Source of the DNA: Cymodocea nodosa
Lineage: Eukaryota > Streptophyta > Magnoliopsida > Alismatales > Cymodoceaceae
Direction of reading: 5' to 3'
Length of the DNA: 64,000 nucleotides
Assembly (NCBI GenBank): GCA_036874045.1
Contig: CM072346.1
Coordinates: 10,640,001-10,704,000, forward strand
The notes beneath the pieces are model-generated. The model had not been told where the DNA came from, did no database searches, and saw nothing but the letters and a program-made list of their open reading frames with translations. The number at the start of each line of letters is the position of its first letter. Position 1 is the stretch's first letter. Of this stretch, positions 11,061-22,624 are shown in pieces. Made by a program: the position numbers and the translations under genes.

Positions 11061-12668
11061 CCAACCATTGGGTGGTTCCACAGATTGTAAATAACATCAA
11101 TTAAGCTCTTTAATGCTAGTAAATATTAGATTTATCATTAAGCAACACTAACATTCAAATATTTCAAATAGTAACCATTAAAATCTTTAAGTATCTAGAA
11201 CAAATCGATTACAGTAAACTATAATACTATTTTCTATTTTCTATTTTCTGAATCAAACAAACATAAAACATTCACAATACTAACAATGATAACTTTAATC
11301 TTGATACAAAACAAACAATACAACACTTAAATACTAAATATAAACACAAATAAGTTGTTGTTTTTGGTATTCATGAAAATGAGTGAAAGGTGAAATGTAA
11401 AAACCTCTATCGACAGTAAACACTTTTGTCACTACATGCTACGCGATTACACCACTGAAAACTTAATCACTTACAATTCTGCCACCTCTCCTTATAGAAT
11501 CGCGAGTCCAGAATTGCAAGATGATATCCTCTTCAGCATATTGGCATCAACCCGAAACCAAGGTTAGAAGCTTTACAATCTCCTGAGATATGAGTCGGTG
11601 CTTGGTGAAAATGGCTTCCCTTCCTGCGACACGATCACTCCTCACAATGGTTGTCAAGCACCGTGTTTGGCTCGGAATCGACCCGACATCAGGAAAGTAT
11701 CCTTACAGACCTCCGATGGGTGGTGATTATGATAATGTTGGTGAATTGTTGGTGATGGTGTAGATGATTCAGTGAACTTTCGACGCTGCCTGTAGTTAGT
11801 GCAATCCTCCACCTTTACACACACTACCAACCACACTTTCTTCGTTTTTTCTCCTCTTCTTTTATATTTCTTCAGTAGTAACTACTTCTGCTTTAAATGA
11901 TTAGTTGGATTACCTTCATTCAGATCAACAATGGTGATTTCTTCTCCCTTCCACGAGTGCTTTCCTTCGAATGTCCTATTTCTATAACCGCCACAATGGC
12001 ATATTAGAAAATAAATGGTCCGTAGAGTTATAGATAACTCAACGGACCTATTTCGTTGATTTAACTATAAAAAAAATGTGCAATAAAGAAATAAGCTACT
12101 AACATAACGCGTTACCTTAGTGTATATTCATGTAACTCAACGCGTTTAGTTATGCTAACTTAATAAGTTAAACATGTGCATCTCACGTGATATACTAAAG
12201 CATTTAAATTCACACATGTATAAATCTAACTTAACGAGTTCAGATATACAACTTACGGTCTTTACTCACTAACTCAACAAGTTCTCACGTGATCTTTTTA
12301 TACCTTTAAACCTGTAACTCGATGAGTTGGCACATGATCTTTTAACAAAAAGAATACTAACTCAACTAGTTGATACTGTTCACTTAAATATTCTTTTAGC
12401 GTTTAAAACATAACTATCTAGTACATGCAATATAATTCTCTGAAATAACAGAAAATTTGGATACTAAAGAATTAAAAACTAGCAACTTACCAACAGTTCA
12501 GAAATGTACTAAATTAACACTAATTCCTTGAAATTATGTAGATTCTTTCATTAAAGCATATAATAGTGCAATTATAACATAATAGCTTAATTCTCATATG
12601 ATAAGCTAAATATTATGCCATTAACCCTCATTTAACCGTTAATATTATGCACCTTTTCGTTCTAAACA
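11061..12668 (-). repeat. Element A 3' LTR, main part
   Basis: This matches 33932-35591 with mostly transition differences; I count about 8 in the first 250 bases. A gap of about 30 bases lies near 11960, where the right copy has an extra segment around 34855-34885. The part 12000-12420 contains CGTTGAGTTA/TAACTCAACG palindromes and a CACGTGA box. The end ttctaaaca abuts the polypurine tract. Confidence 0.88.
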
Positions 12669-12681
12669 CTTCCCCCATACT
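12669..12681 (-). other. Polypurine tract of element A
   Basis: On the minus strand the sequence is agtatgggggaag directly before the LTR start TGTTTAGAACG. This is the expected place and composition for the plus-strand primer of a gypsy element. Confidence 0.8.
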
Positions 12682-13944
12682 TAAATTTTGCTAGTCCCTT
12701 AGCAAACTAATATCTAATTAGTTGGTCATTCTAAAGTGCTAGAATTAATTCTTCTTTAGATTACTATATAGATTTTCTATATGTTTCAATAATCTGTTTT
12801 AACTTTGTTTTCTCCTTTTCAACCTGCAAATATACTTATAATATATGTAAATTACATACAAAATATATCAACATCACATAGGTGTTAAATTATATTATCT
12901 TTTGTTCTTCTTTTCAGCATCTGTCATCTTGAATTTTCCAATATGATTTCCAGAATAAATTTCAAGTACATACGAATCAAAACACAATCCAATTCAATAT
13001 GATTAAGACAAGTAGAATAAAGAATTGTATCTCAAATAAATAACTTCAAAAGTCTATTCTAGATTCATACGTCAGCAATTTTAGATAACAGAACATATAC
13101 TCGATTCAAAAGATATCTATATTTCACAAAACACTTGTATCTTTTCAAAACAATATATGCATATTTATACTTTAAAAGTTAATTTGACAAGCTTAAATCA
13201 TACAAGAGCTTTCTAGTGCACCCATGTATCGAGCTTTCAGTCAACAATCCCAGATCTGATCAGGATCTTAGGTTGCTAGATTTAAAGAGTCCTTTTTCAG
13301 GTCAACAATCCTTACATACCTATCTACTCAAGTACAAAAAGCTTGTGATCAAACAAGTCAATAAACTCTCAAATTTTTTCTTTTTTTCTTTTCAACATAG
13401 TATATGTACGTATTTCATTAATATAGATGCAATAAAACACAAATCTCAAATAGTTCTACTTCCATTATTTACTAAAAATATGAATCCCTATCTATAAGCT
13501 CATACTTTTTCTGTAGTTTAATAAGATCTACACATAAATCATTCTACAAGTTTAATCAATCAAATTGAATGTATCATCGATCATATGTATTTCATTTAAT
13601 CCAAAAATCAACATTTCAGCTTTTTCAAGATTTCAGATAATTACTAAGTTTCAGTCAAGCATTCTGATTTCATTTTAAAATCGTGAAATTGTTAAACTCA
13701 TAAAATTCAGCAACATAAGATACTATATCTAGAATTGTATGAATAATAAAATTTGTAGCATCTTATATAAGATTATAAATATAACATTCAAGCAGTCACA
13801 GTTCTTAAAAATTTTACAGTTTCAAATATCGAATAGCTATAACAAATTCTTGTTCAAAAAAATTTTCACTTTCCACATATAGAACTTTTGTAGTACCATT
13901 CTAATTCCTCTAATTAACAAAATTACATGGCTGTTACTTTAATT
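12682..13944. other. Non-coding 3' spacer of element A
   Basis: This AT-rich stretch lies between two polypurine tracts. I see no coding sequence longer than chance. The plus-strand Athila element of this window has a spacer of similar length in the same place. Confidence 0.5.
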
Positions 13945-13990
13945 ACCTCCCCCCCCATACCTACATTTTGCATTGTCCTCAATGTAAAAG
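13945..13990 (-). other. Internal polypurine tract with ACATTGAGGACAATG motif
   Basis: The minus strand reads ttacattgaggacaatgc and then gtatggggggggaggt. The plus-strand Athila element has the same pair at 41623-41665. A CATTGAGGACAATG block followed by a G-rich tract is a familiar feature of Athila and Tat 3' regions. Its role as a second plus-strand priming site is inference. Confidence 0.65.
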
Positions 13991-14387
13991 ATTTTACAAT
14001 AAATACAGTAATTATAGCAAGCATGAATATTATTTTGTTAACTTAGCATCTAACTCAACAAACTTAGTTGAAATGTAAATTTAGGATAAGTAATCAATTA
14101 CATACCTCGTCCTTTTGTATCTCCTTCAATATCTTCTGATTTTTGATTTTGAAAAACTTTTCAATCACTTAAAAGCAAAGTATGTAACAACATAACAATT
14201 TAACTTGTTAAATCAGTGTCTTGTGTAGAACCTAGGCTCCTATGCCTTTGGTGGCTCACAAGCAAGCCAGTTGGTTTCCTAGAGCAGATACCAACAAACT
14301 GGATTGATATATATATATTTTTTTTGATAAAACTAGAATTAAGAAAAATGCAGAATACACACAAAATTAAAAGCACAGAATCATAGT

Positions 14388-15075
14388 TTAAAAACATGAT
14401 TGAAAAGTAGTAACAAATGGAATAAATGTGTCAGTCCATGTAAACTTTTTAGGCATAATTCCTTTTGCTATTAATTCTGTGTTAATGCAATTTGCTTTCC
14501 TTTTTAGCTTGTAAACTTGCAGTATGTTATCAATACTAAATATAAGTGTATTACCATTAATGAAATGAAATGCAGAAAGGGATCCTCTTATGTTCCAAGA
14601 TAATGTAGCTGTTTCTATTTCCACGTCTATTTCAATATATTCTTATTCCCATTTCCATTCATTTAGGTCTTTCATAATCCATATTTGAAATTTCTTCAAT
14701 TCATCCCACCATCTTATCAAACATAAAGTAGCATCATCATATTCATTATATCACATTCCCAATTGAATTTGATCGTATTCTGAAGTCAGTGGTTTAGCTA
14801 TATCACTCAGTATAGGTAATATTTCTATAAAATTATCATAACTGTCTATGCTTACTATATATAAATCAGATCTAAATGCAACTGATATATCTGTGATTAG
14901 ATATATATATCCATCAAGTATGACATGCATGCTGTTAATTAATGATTTCTGTCCTAGATATATCATAGTATTTTCAGTCCAAGATCTATTTAGAAAATTA
15001 TACACACTTAAGCATAAATCTTCATCCCAATTTCCAGTTAGTCTCCAATAATATAATTTTTCAGGAATGGTCAAA
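14388..15075 (-). pseudogene. F-box-associated-domain protein fragment captured in element A
   Basis: The minus frame from 15074 to 14388 is open except for two stops near 14748 and 14640. It reads like the C-terminal half of a plant F-box-associated (FBA) protein: MHVILDGYIYLITD, then SDLYIVSIDSYDNFIEILP, LCLIRWWDELKKFQIWIMKD and WTDTFIPFVTTFQSCF before a natural stop. The pattern of a hydrophobic gene-product line, an F-E-I-L-P strand and IWIMKD.W is typical of FBA domains. There is no F-box because the 5' end is cut at about 15075, where an inverted env-like fragment begins; the two share tcaggaatgg. I infer capture of a host transcript or gene fragment. A Kelch-type F-box protein is the alternative. 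Confidence 0.55.
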
Positions 15076-15500
15076 TTTTTATCAAGCTAAAAAAGAACAT
15101 ACTGAACAAAAAGGAAATGACTTGACAAATTCCACTGAAGAGGGAAAGACTCTTCAACAATTTATTGAGAGAGTACAAGAAAAAAGAGTGGAGGGTTCTA
15201 CTAGCTCTCCAGCACAAATAGAAGTAGGAACTAAATTGTAGGAATCTTTGGATCATTTCTAATAAACACTAGTCCAGCATCTTGAGGAAGCAGCAGGAGA
15301 ACAAACCCCAGTACAGGAACAATTTCAGATTCCTAACCCTTCCCAACAACAAGTTTTGAATGACATATGTTTTTGGAGTTAGGAAGCAATGAATAAATAT
15401 GAAGAGATAAAGGGGTTTGACACAATCTTTGATTTCCTTCGATACACAACACAATCTGCACAAATCTTTAGCTCACAAGTTACTCAGTACTTCCTTTAGT
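15062..15500 (+). pseudogene. Inverted fragment of the env-like ORF
   Basis: The plus strand encodes TNSTEEGKTLQQFIERVQ, EEAAGEQTPVQEQFQIP and EAMNKYEEIKGFDTIF. The minus-strand env-like ORF at about 19100-18800 encodes TNSTKEQRTL, EEEVQEQTPLEQQIHIP and EAYNKYQEIRGCDIIY. The two are clearly paralogous, but this piece is inverted. It has stops near 15238, 15262 and 15380. Its 5' edge touches the F-box-like fragment head to head. Confidence 0.7.
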
Positions 15501-15749
15501 GCATCTAGTGGTAATTTCATCAATTCCTTCTATTGTGATTCTGTATATCATAAACAAAAATTAATAGAGACAAAATTAACATAGCTACTTCACACCCTCG
15601 TGGAGTTGGGTCATAACTCAATGGACTAAGTTCATTGAGTTAAGTAATAACTCTACGATACTACTAACTATAATTAACCTTACATTTTTTTTATGTTTTT
15701 CTACTTACTATATTATACATAATTACTTCAGTTATACTATTTCATTCAG
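15501..15749. other. Spacer with GTTGAGTTA palindromes
   Basis: The stretch holds tcataactcaatggacta and gttcattgagttaagtaat near 15610-15650. These are the same motif class as in the LTRs. I see no coding sequence. Confidence 0.4.
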
Positions 15750-17090
15750 CTACCCTCCTAGAGGAGGTATCAATTTCATTAACAGTTCTACTAATAGGAT
15801 TAAGTATTGCTTGCATTGGCAATCCTCCAGTAGGTTTAACTTCCATTGATTCTTTCTATCTAGGGGGTATATTTCTATTTATATTTTGATTTTGAATTAC
15901 AGCATTTCCAAATACAAGATCCAGATGATTGTTTAATTGTTAGATTATCTTTCCTAATTTTTCTATTCCAGATCCTTGTTCAATTAAAGTTTCATAACTT
16001 ATATTTTTGTCATTTATATTTTCTCTTCCCAGAAAATTGTTGTTTCTCCAAGATAAATTCAAGTGATTTCTCCAATTAGGGTTATATGAATTTCCAAAGT
16101 TATCCTTTTGGTTTCTAGCATAAATAATATCTAAATCATTAACGTTTGCATTCTTTTCTGCTAGCTTTTGATTTAATGATAACTCTTCTATTTTCTTTGT
16201 TAATTTAGTTAATTTAACTTCAAGCATAGTGCTTGAATCTATTTCATGCATTCCCCTTGGCAATATTCTTTTATCTGTAATAGCTTCAATTGAGTTTTCC
16301 CACTATGTAGTTCTTTTTGCAAAGTTTTCTAAATATGCCCATGCTTCTTCACTACAAAGTTTTAAAAATCCATTCTGACAAGTAGATTCTAATAAAGATT
16401 TCATTGAAACATCTATGCCTTCATAAATTATACCTATTAATTGTGCTTTACTCATTGCATAATGTAGACATTGAGTTAGTAAATCTTTAAATCTTTCAAA
16501 ATATTTCCAGAATGATTCTTCCTATTTTTGGCTACACATTAATATTTCTTTCTTCTTTTAATCGTTTGATGTGTTGGATAATATTTTTCTAGAAAAATAG
16601 AGCAAAATTCAGTCCATGTAGAAATTGAATTAGGCGACAGAATATATAACCATCTCTTAGCTATGTCTTTTAAAGCAAAAGGGATATATCTAAGTTTAAT
16701 AGCATCAATACTCATGTTCGGCATTTTCATCATTTGACAAACTTCGTTAAATTCTCTAAGGAAATAATAGGCATCCTCTCTTTCTAATCCATGAAAATGT
16801 GGCAATTGACTAATATAATTAGATTTCAATTCAAACCTATCTTCCTCAAAGTTTGGCAATCAAATACATGAAGATTCATCAACTAATTCAGGATACAGAA
16901 TTTCCCCTAATGGTTTCTCTACTAGAGCAACCATATCTTTGTTCTCTTTTAAAGAAAGGTTAGCTACACCCCTAAGGATTTCGTTAAAGTCTAATTCAGA
17001 AAATACTTCAATACGTCTTTGTGTTGAAGAATCCTGTGTGGGTGTTCTTACTAATCTTTTAGTGCTAGGAGAACGAATCCATGTGCTCAC
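15750..17090 (-). pseudogene. Athila-type gag capsid ORF placed downstream of the env-like ORF
   Basis: The frame starts at ATG 17090 (MSTWIRSPSTKRL) and reads through a TGA at about 16862 to 16539. A frameshift near 16540 then moves it to another frame. The capsid domain (Retrotrans_gag type) shows FHGLEREDAYYFLREF, IKLRYIPFALKDIAKRWL and WTEFCSIFLEKYYP. A downstream part shows SFWKYFERFKDLL, IIYEGIDVSMKSLLES and NSYNPNWRNHLNLSWRNN, as in Athila and Tat gag proteins. In known Athila elements gag is the first gene after the PBS. Here it follows integrase and env on the same strand. It may come from a second element merged into A. The stops and frameshift make it non-functional. Confidence 0.85.
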
Positions 17091-18061
17091 AAACTTTTAA
17101 CATGAAGTAAAATAACAGAAGATTAATTACATACCAGTCTAAAGCTTTACACTTAGTAAATAATTGTTGACGAATGAAGTTGAATCAGCTGCTTCTCCTT
17201 CCAATTCCCCAACAAAGTTCCTTTTCTTTCAAAGGTGGTGGTAACTCGTGAATAATATTTTGTTCTATATTTATAATGCACGTCCATAAAGTAAATAAAT
17301 CTCGTTGCAAGAACGTGTCTTGTAACGTGCGTTGCGGTTCCTATTTTTATGGGTACGTGTGTCACTTCTAATTTCAAATTTTACTAGCCGCTAGATCTAC
17401 GAAGTTTTATTCGTGACTAAAAGAATAATTGTTTAGCTTAATCTATGAACTAACCTCGTTGAGTTATAGTTAACTCAATGGACAAGTTTTAGTTACTGTT
17501 GCTAACTTCACGGACTAACTTCGTTGAGTTATAGATAACTCAACAGAGTGACCTTTTACTATATTATTGACCTCGTAGAGTTAAGGTTAACTCAACGGAC
17601 TTACTTCATTGAGTTAACACTTGGCAACCTCTAATTTTACTCCTCATATTAACTTCTATATTTTTCATCTCTCTTGCATTCTGTTAACTTAAATCAAGTT
17701 AAATACATGTCATTAAACTCATTTGAATCTGAACATTATATAAATATTTAACTTACAGTTCATTTCATATTATGCAGAATTTATATTTTACCTTGCAGCA
17801 TACGGATATTTTCAGCATTAACAATTATCTTGCATTTAATCTTGTCATTTATAAAATTTATAAATCTTTTAAACAGTTTTGCACAACGTTCAAATAGTTA
17901 TATAATATTCAAGATAATTCATCTATTACATTATTCTCCAATATTAATACAAAAACCTCTGAAAAACATACATTCATTTATATGAATAATTTTCGTTACA
18001 ATTAGTTAGATATTTTTCATACAATTATATACACGTACAAGTAGACGAACAATACAATTTT
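17091..18061 (-). other. AT-rich leader upstream of gag with PBS-like site and palindromes
   Basis: At 17205-17222 the minus strand reads ggaactttgttggggaa, a weak match to the Athila tRNA-Asp primer site (ggcgccgttgccggggaa). Bases 17450-17620 hold four GTTGAGTTATAGTTAACTCAA-type palindromes. Together this looks like an LTR/leader remnant that once preceded the gag. No reading frame of note is present. Confidence 0.4.
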
Positions 18062-20284
18062 AATCCTTTCTCCTAAGTTCATCTACTTCCTTCTAGAGTC
18101 TTTCTACTTGTTCTAATTGATTAATCCTTTCTATAGCTCCTGTAACTCTTCTAGAAGGTTCAGCTATCTCTACAGCCACATAATTTCTGTATTCTTTCAC
18201 TAAAATAGTTCTAGATCTTATCCTTTTGGATGTCCATTTAGTAAAATCGATATAGTCCACCATCAGCAGTGGAATCAAAACTCCATAAAATAATTTCTTC
18301 TTCACTATTCTAACTTGGAGATATAAACTACAGACCAATTTATCTTAATTCTGTTCACAACTACATATGTGGCCCATTTGACAAATTGACTTAGTTCTAT
18401 ATCATGGCCTTGTCGTTGGTAAATATTCTTAATTAAAATGTTAGCTACCATGTGTGTTTTACCATTTAGGTGCTTCAGTCTATTTAATAGTGGCACACTA
18501 TGATTGATAGCTAAACAATCCTTTATAGTCTGTTCTGTCCACTCGACTACAGTTGTGCTTTCCAAAATTTCTAGTCCTTCATTCTTCAATCCTAAAATGC
18601 TATGGAGAAGCTCTAGTGTCATTTGTACATCAGCTTGCTCCACGTTGGAAATTAATCCTCCTTCTCCTTCTTTTAAGTTTGCATAAAAGCAAGGCACTAG
18701 ATTTTCATATACTACATGCCCTCTTTCTTGAGAAATAAACTGTAGTAGACCTTGGAACTCAAATAAATCTTTGATTTCTTGCATTCCGTCCCAATTTACT
18801 AGTCTACTGTAAATGATATCACAACCCCTTATCTCTTGGTATTTATTATAAGCTTCCTAACTCCAAAAGTGTACTTCATTTAAAACTGTTGTTTCAGTCG
18901 AGTCAGGAATGTGGATCTGTTGCTCTAGAGGGGTTTGTTCTTGAACTTCCTCTTCCATGTGTTGAACTTGAACTTGCTGAAAATGCTCCGTAGATTCTGG
19001 CATTTTTGCTTCTACTTTTGTTTGTGGTGAGCCAACAGAACTCTCCACTCTGTCTTGAATACTATCCAAAATTTGCTAAAGAGTTCTTTGCTCTTTAGTG
19101 GAATTTGTCGAGTCATCTTTTCCCATTTGTAATTGTTCAGCTTCTTGTTCATTTTCTTCTTTTTCTTATTCCTCCTGACTAACAATCTGCAATGTTACTA
19201 TTCTTTCTAATTCTGTGGCAGATTGGGATGGAGTTACGAGCAAATTAGCTTCTGCCCTAATTTCTGTTTCTTCTATTTGTACAGGCTGCAGATTAATTTC
19301 ACCTTGATTTTCTTCTTCTCTTTGCTCTTGCTACCACTATTGCTCCTCTTTAGAATCGAATAGCAGGTTTAAAAAAATCGGCTCTACAAGTCCTATGGAT
19401 CTTGGTATTTCAGATTTAATCCCCTCTTGATGTTTAGGCACTATCTCTTTTCCTTTCCTTCTTCTGATTAACTGTGTTTGGTCTTCCTCTTCTTCATTTG
19501 AGATTAAATCTACAAAAATGGGCTTTGTAGGCTTTTAGGCTATAGGTACTGGCTCTTCCTATTTAACTCTTTCCATAATTACTGGTCTTGAAGGACCAGT
19601 TTCATCTCCTTTTGCAACAGGTCTGGCAGTAGCTTCACGATGCTGTTCCACTTTGATTTTATATTGGGCTTTTAACTTTTCTGCAACACTCTTTTTGCAC
19701 CGTGCATCAAACACCAGATGTGCTATAGCCACTACCAATTCTTTTGGTTCTCCTTGGTCTTTTCCTATTTGAACCAGTTCTTGAAATTCTCTTCTTTCTT
19801 CTTCAATAGAAGGCCCCAAAATTTCTACTCATTCCAACAGCCTTGTTGGTGGAACTGAAGGTCCTAGCTACTGTTCCTCAGGAACAAGTCTTTCAGTAGT
19901 CAGCTCTTCTTGTTCTTCATTTTCTTCCCTTTGTTGCTCCTAGATTGCCCACTAAGCCCATCTAACTATGCATCTTTTGAACCAAAGTCAGGACTTACGT
20001 TGGATTAGTTCTAGGGCAACTTCGTTATTTGACCTGATTCTTCTCTCTCTATGTACAGCAATTTCTGTAGCAACTTTGATTCTAGTTACCATTATTTGAG
20101 GTATTTGTATACCCAAATCTTCTAACATTTTCCTCCAGTAAAAAAGGTTAGATTCTACCTTTAGTAGTTCTTTTTCTCTCGTCGTATTCCTAATTTTCTA
20201 CCTCATGTGCCATTCTTTTGTATCTTTGAGAAATTCTGACGTCTACTGCATTTTCCCAAAACTCAGGTGTCATCTTCCTCATCG
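18062..20284 (-). pseudogene. Env-position ORF of element A, coiled-coil / putative plant transposon protein type
   Basis: The frame begins MRKMTPEFWENAVDV at 20284 and is traceable to about 18062 with several stops and at least two frameshifts (near 20150 and 18330). The middle is Glu/Gln-rich low complexity (residues about 150-420). The C-terminal third is well conserved: FEFQGLLQFISQERGHVVYENLVPCFY, SILGLKNEGLEI, KDCLAINHSVPLLNRLKHL and MVANILIKNIYQR. The FYANL...LGL pattern resembles the domain often annotated as putative plant transposon protein, which occurs in the extra ORFs of Athila-like elements. It ends with a short coiled coil (AIERINQLEQVERL). I see no signal peptide or fusion peptide, so 'env-like' describes position only. 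Confidence 0.7.
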
Positions 20285-21021
20285 TGGAGTTACACAACGG
20301 AACGGAATCACTCTGATCTCTATTGTTCTAAGTTCTAAATGATTCTGTAGATAATGCCCCCAAACCCTAAGTTTAAGTATAAATAAGCCCTAAGTTTAGG
20401 TAGGTAATCGGGTCATTTCTCACGCAAAACTCTCGCTCTCTCATCTGTGGAATTATGGTTAGCTCCACAGACTTAGTCTGTGGACTTAACTAGAGTACTC
20501 CATTGAGTTAGGGTTAACTCAACGGGGTAAATTCATTAACTTATCCTAGACTCAACGGAGTAAGTTTGTTGAGTATAACTCAATGGACTTCCCGTAAAGT
20601 TATATCTAATAAAAATGTATATAATAATAATTTTTACTTCGTTCAAGACCGAAGAATTTTCGGTCTAGCCGATCTTACTTTTTCTACACTTTAAAATTTT
20701 TCGGTCAAATCGTTATATTCCTCGGTTGAACCTAAATTACATATATATATATATATATATATTTCTTTGTCGGTTGAACCGATATTGTACTTCGGTAACA
20801 CCGACATTAAACTAAATATAATATAAATATCCTTTTTTATATTTTTGTGTTTTGGTCAAACCGATGGATCTTGTCGGTTAAACTGCAACAATTTTTTTCT
20901 TTTCTTTTTTTTTTAAAAAAAATATATATATATACACTGGTAAAACCAATAATTCCTTTCGGTTTAATAGTGATTATATTTAAATAAGGTTTTTTTTATA
21001 TATATATACTCAGTAAATTTC
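20285..21021 (-). promoter_or_regulatory. Integrase-env spacer with two palindrome arrays and an (AT)n run
   Basis: Bases 20450-20600 carry GTTGAGTTA/TAACTCAAC palindromes. Bases 20650-20960 carry a second array: TCGGTTGAACCGA (20770-20782), TTCGGTAACACCGA, TTTTGGTCAAACCGA, GTCGGTTAAACTG and CTGGTAAAACCAA. An (AT)n run lies at 20741-20762. The position before the env-like ORF would suit a promoter for a separate env transcript. That is inference. Confidence 0.5.
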
Positions 21022-22218
21022 TTACCAAGTGAAGCTCAAGTAATCCTCTACTTTTACTTCTATAATTCCAAATGAACTTTTTGGTATTTTCAAAATAGGC
21101 CTAAGTCTTTGTCCATTTACTTTAAATATATTCTGATTCTTAGGATTTTCAATTTCAATAACTCCATAGGGATAAATATTTCAAATTATGTAAGGTTCTG
21201 CCTGTCTAGATCTTAATTTTCCTAGATGGTTATGGAGTCTAATCATGTAAAGATATACTTCTTGTCCTATTTCAAAGGTTTTTGGAATAATTTTCCTGTC
21301 ATGCTAGAACTTCATTTTCTCTTTTTCTCTTATAGTTTTTGAATAAGCTTCATTCCTAAATTCTTTTAATTCAATCAATTGTAATTTCCTATTTTCAGCA
21401 ACTAGATTTAAATTAGTGTTGAGAGTTTTAAATGCCCAATAAGCTTTATGTTCAATTTCTACTGGTAAATGACAACTTTTTCCAAATACTAGCCTAAAGG
21501 GTGACATACCTAAGCTTATCTTATAAGCAATTCTATAAGCTTAAAGTGCATCTATCAATCTATTAACCCAATCTGTTCTAGTAGTATTTACTACTTTTTC
21601 TAAGATTAACTTAATTTGTTTGTTTGCACTTTCTACTTGTCCACTAGTTTGCAGATGATATGATGTTGCAATTTTGTGATTTACTCCATATTTCTTTATT
21701 AAGGCTTCAAAACTTCTATTACAGAAATGAGTTCCTCTATCACTTAGGTAGCCTAAATCTGGCAATTATATTAGTTCTTATAAAATGTATTACCACTTTG
21801 TTATCATTAGTTTTTGTAGGAATAGCTTCTATCCATTTAGATACATAATCTACCCCCAACAATATATAATTAAATTGATTAGACATAGGAAATGGACTCA
21901 TAAAATCTATTCCCCACACATCAAAGATTTCAACCTCAATAATAGGATTAAGAGGTAGGATATTCCTCTTTGATATTCTTCCTATTTGTTGACACTTTAA
22001 ACAGCTTAAGCAATATTTATTAGCATCTTTGAATAGTGTTGGCCAATAAAATCCACATTACAGAATTTTAGCAGCAGTTTTCCCTGAACCAAAATGCCCT
22101 CCACATGCTTGGTCATGGCAAAAAGACAATATGCTCCGATATTCAGTTTCTAGAATACACCTCCTTAAAACCAGATCAGGACACTTCTTAAATAAGTATG
22201 GGTCTTCCCAATAGTAAT
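21022..22218 (-). pseudogene. Element A integrase (C-terminal part of pol)
   Basis: The reading enters at the copia 2 insertion site as YYWEDPYLFKKCPD. It shows the zinc finger (CHDQACGGHFG, then CLSCLKCQQIGRISK), core motifs WGIDFMSPFP, YLSDRGTHFCNRSF and YHLQTSGQVESANKQ, and the [17 protein letters not shown] tail typical of Athila integrase. It ends at 21022. Several stops occur, for example after RLIDAL and after KEKMKF. Copia 2 splits it from the RNase H end at 27721; FFSRVKYY before the gap and YYWEDP after it make the original join evident. Confidence 0.88.
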
Positions 22219-22591
22219 TGTGATACGTGTGTCTTCCATCAAGTATATGCATGTGTCATTGAATATGGTTGTATTTCTTTGATAATTTGTACAAGGGCAA
22301 ACTTGTCTTTTGGGTATCACCAACTGTTGCCCCTATATATGTAAGGGGTCATCCACGTCCAAGGGATGTCATGCCAAACCATCCCTTGATTTTGTTCTCC
22401 CCATTCTTTGTACCAACAACCATACAGCAAGGAATCACGATAGATTGATCACCCGTGGACGTACCCGTGTTGGGGAACCACGTAAATTTGTTGTTCTTCG
22501 AATTCTTCACTCGCAATCCTCTCTTCCACGCAGATCTCTTCTCTACGCCACCCCTAGATGCTCCACGTTTGTTTGATCTTTCCACACAACA
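22219..22591 (+). repeat. Copia 2 5' LTR
   Basis: It starts TGTGATACGTG and ends CACAACA. A TATA-like ctatatat lies at 22333-22340, inside cccctatatatgtaagggg, and marks the likely promoter. The site gtaat precedes it. Confidence 0.92.
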
Positions 22592-22593
22592 AC

Positions 22594-22605
22594 AGGTATC
22601 AGAGC
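22594..22605 (+). other. Copia 2 primer binding site
   Basis: The sequence aggtatcagagc three bases inside the LTR matches the usual initiator-methionine tRNA primer site TGGTATCAGAGC with one change. Confidence 0.85.
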
Positions 22606-22624
22606 TAGGTTGGACATCTCCAGG

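Noticed and set aside
17205-17222. A second complete Athila element starting at the PBS-like site
   Set aside because: The site matches only partly, and no LTR pair, PPT or target duplication delimits such an element.
20741-20762. (AT)n run as a functional site
   Set aside because: A simple microsatellite; listed only within the spacer entry.
22310-22576. ORFs on both strands in the copia 2 LTR, repeated at 27439-27747
   Set aside because: They are identical in both LTRs because the LTR sequence is repeated; no coding signal beyond that.
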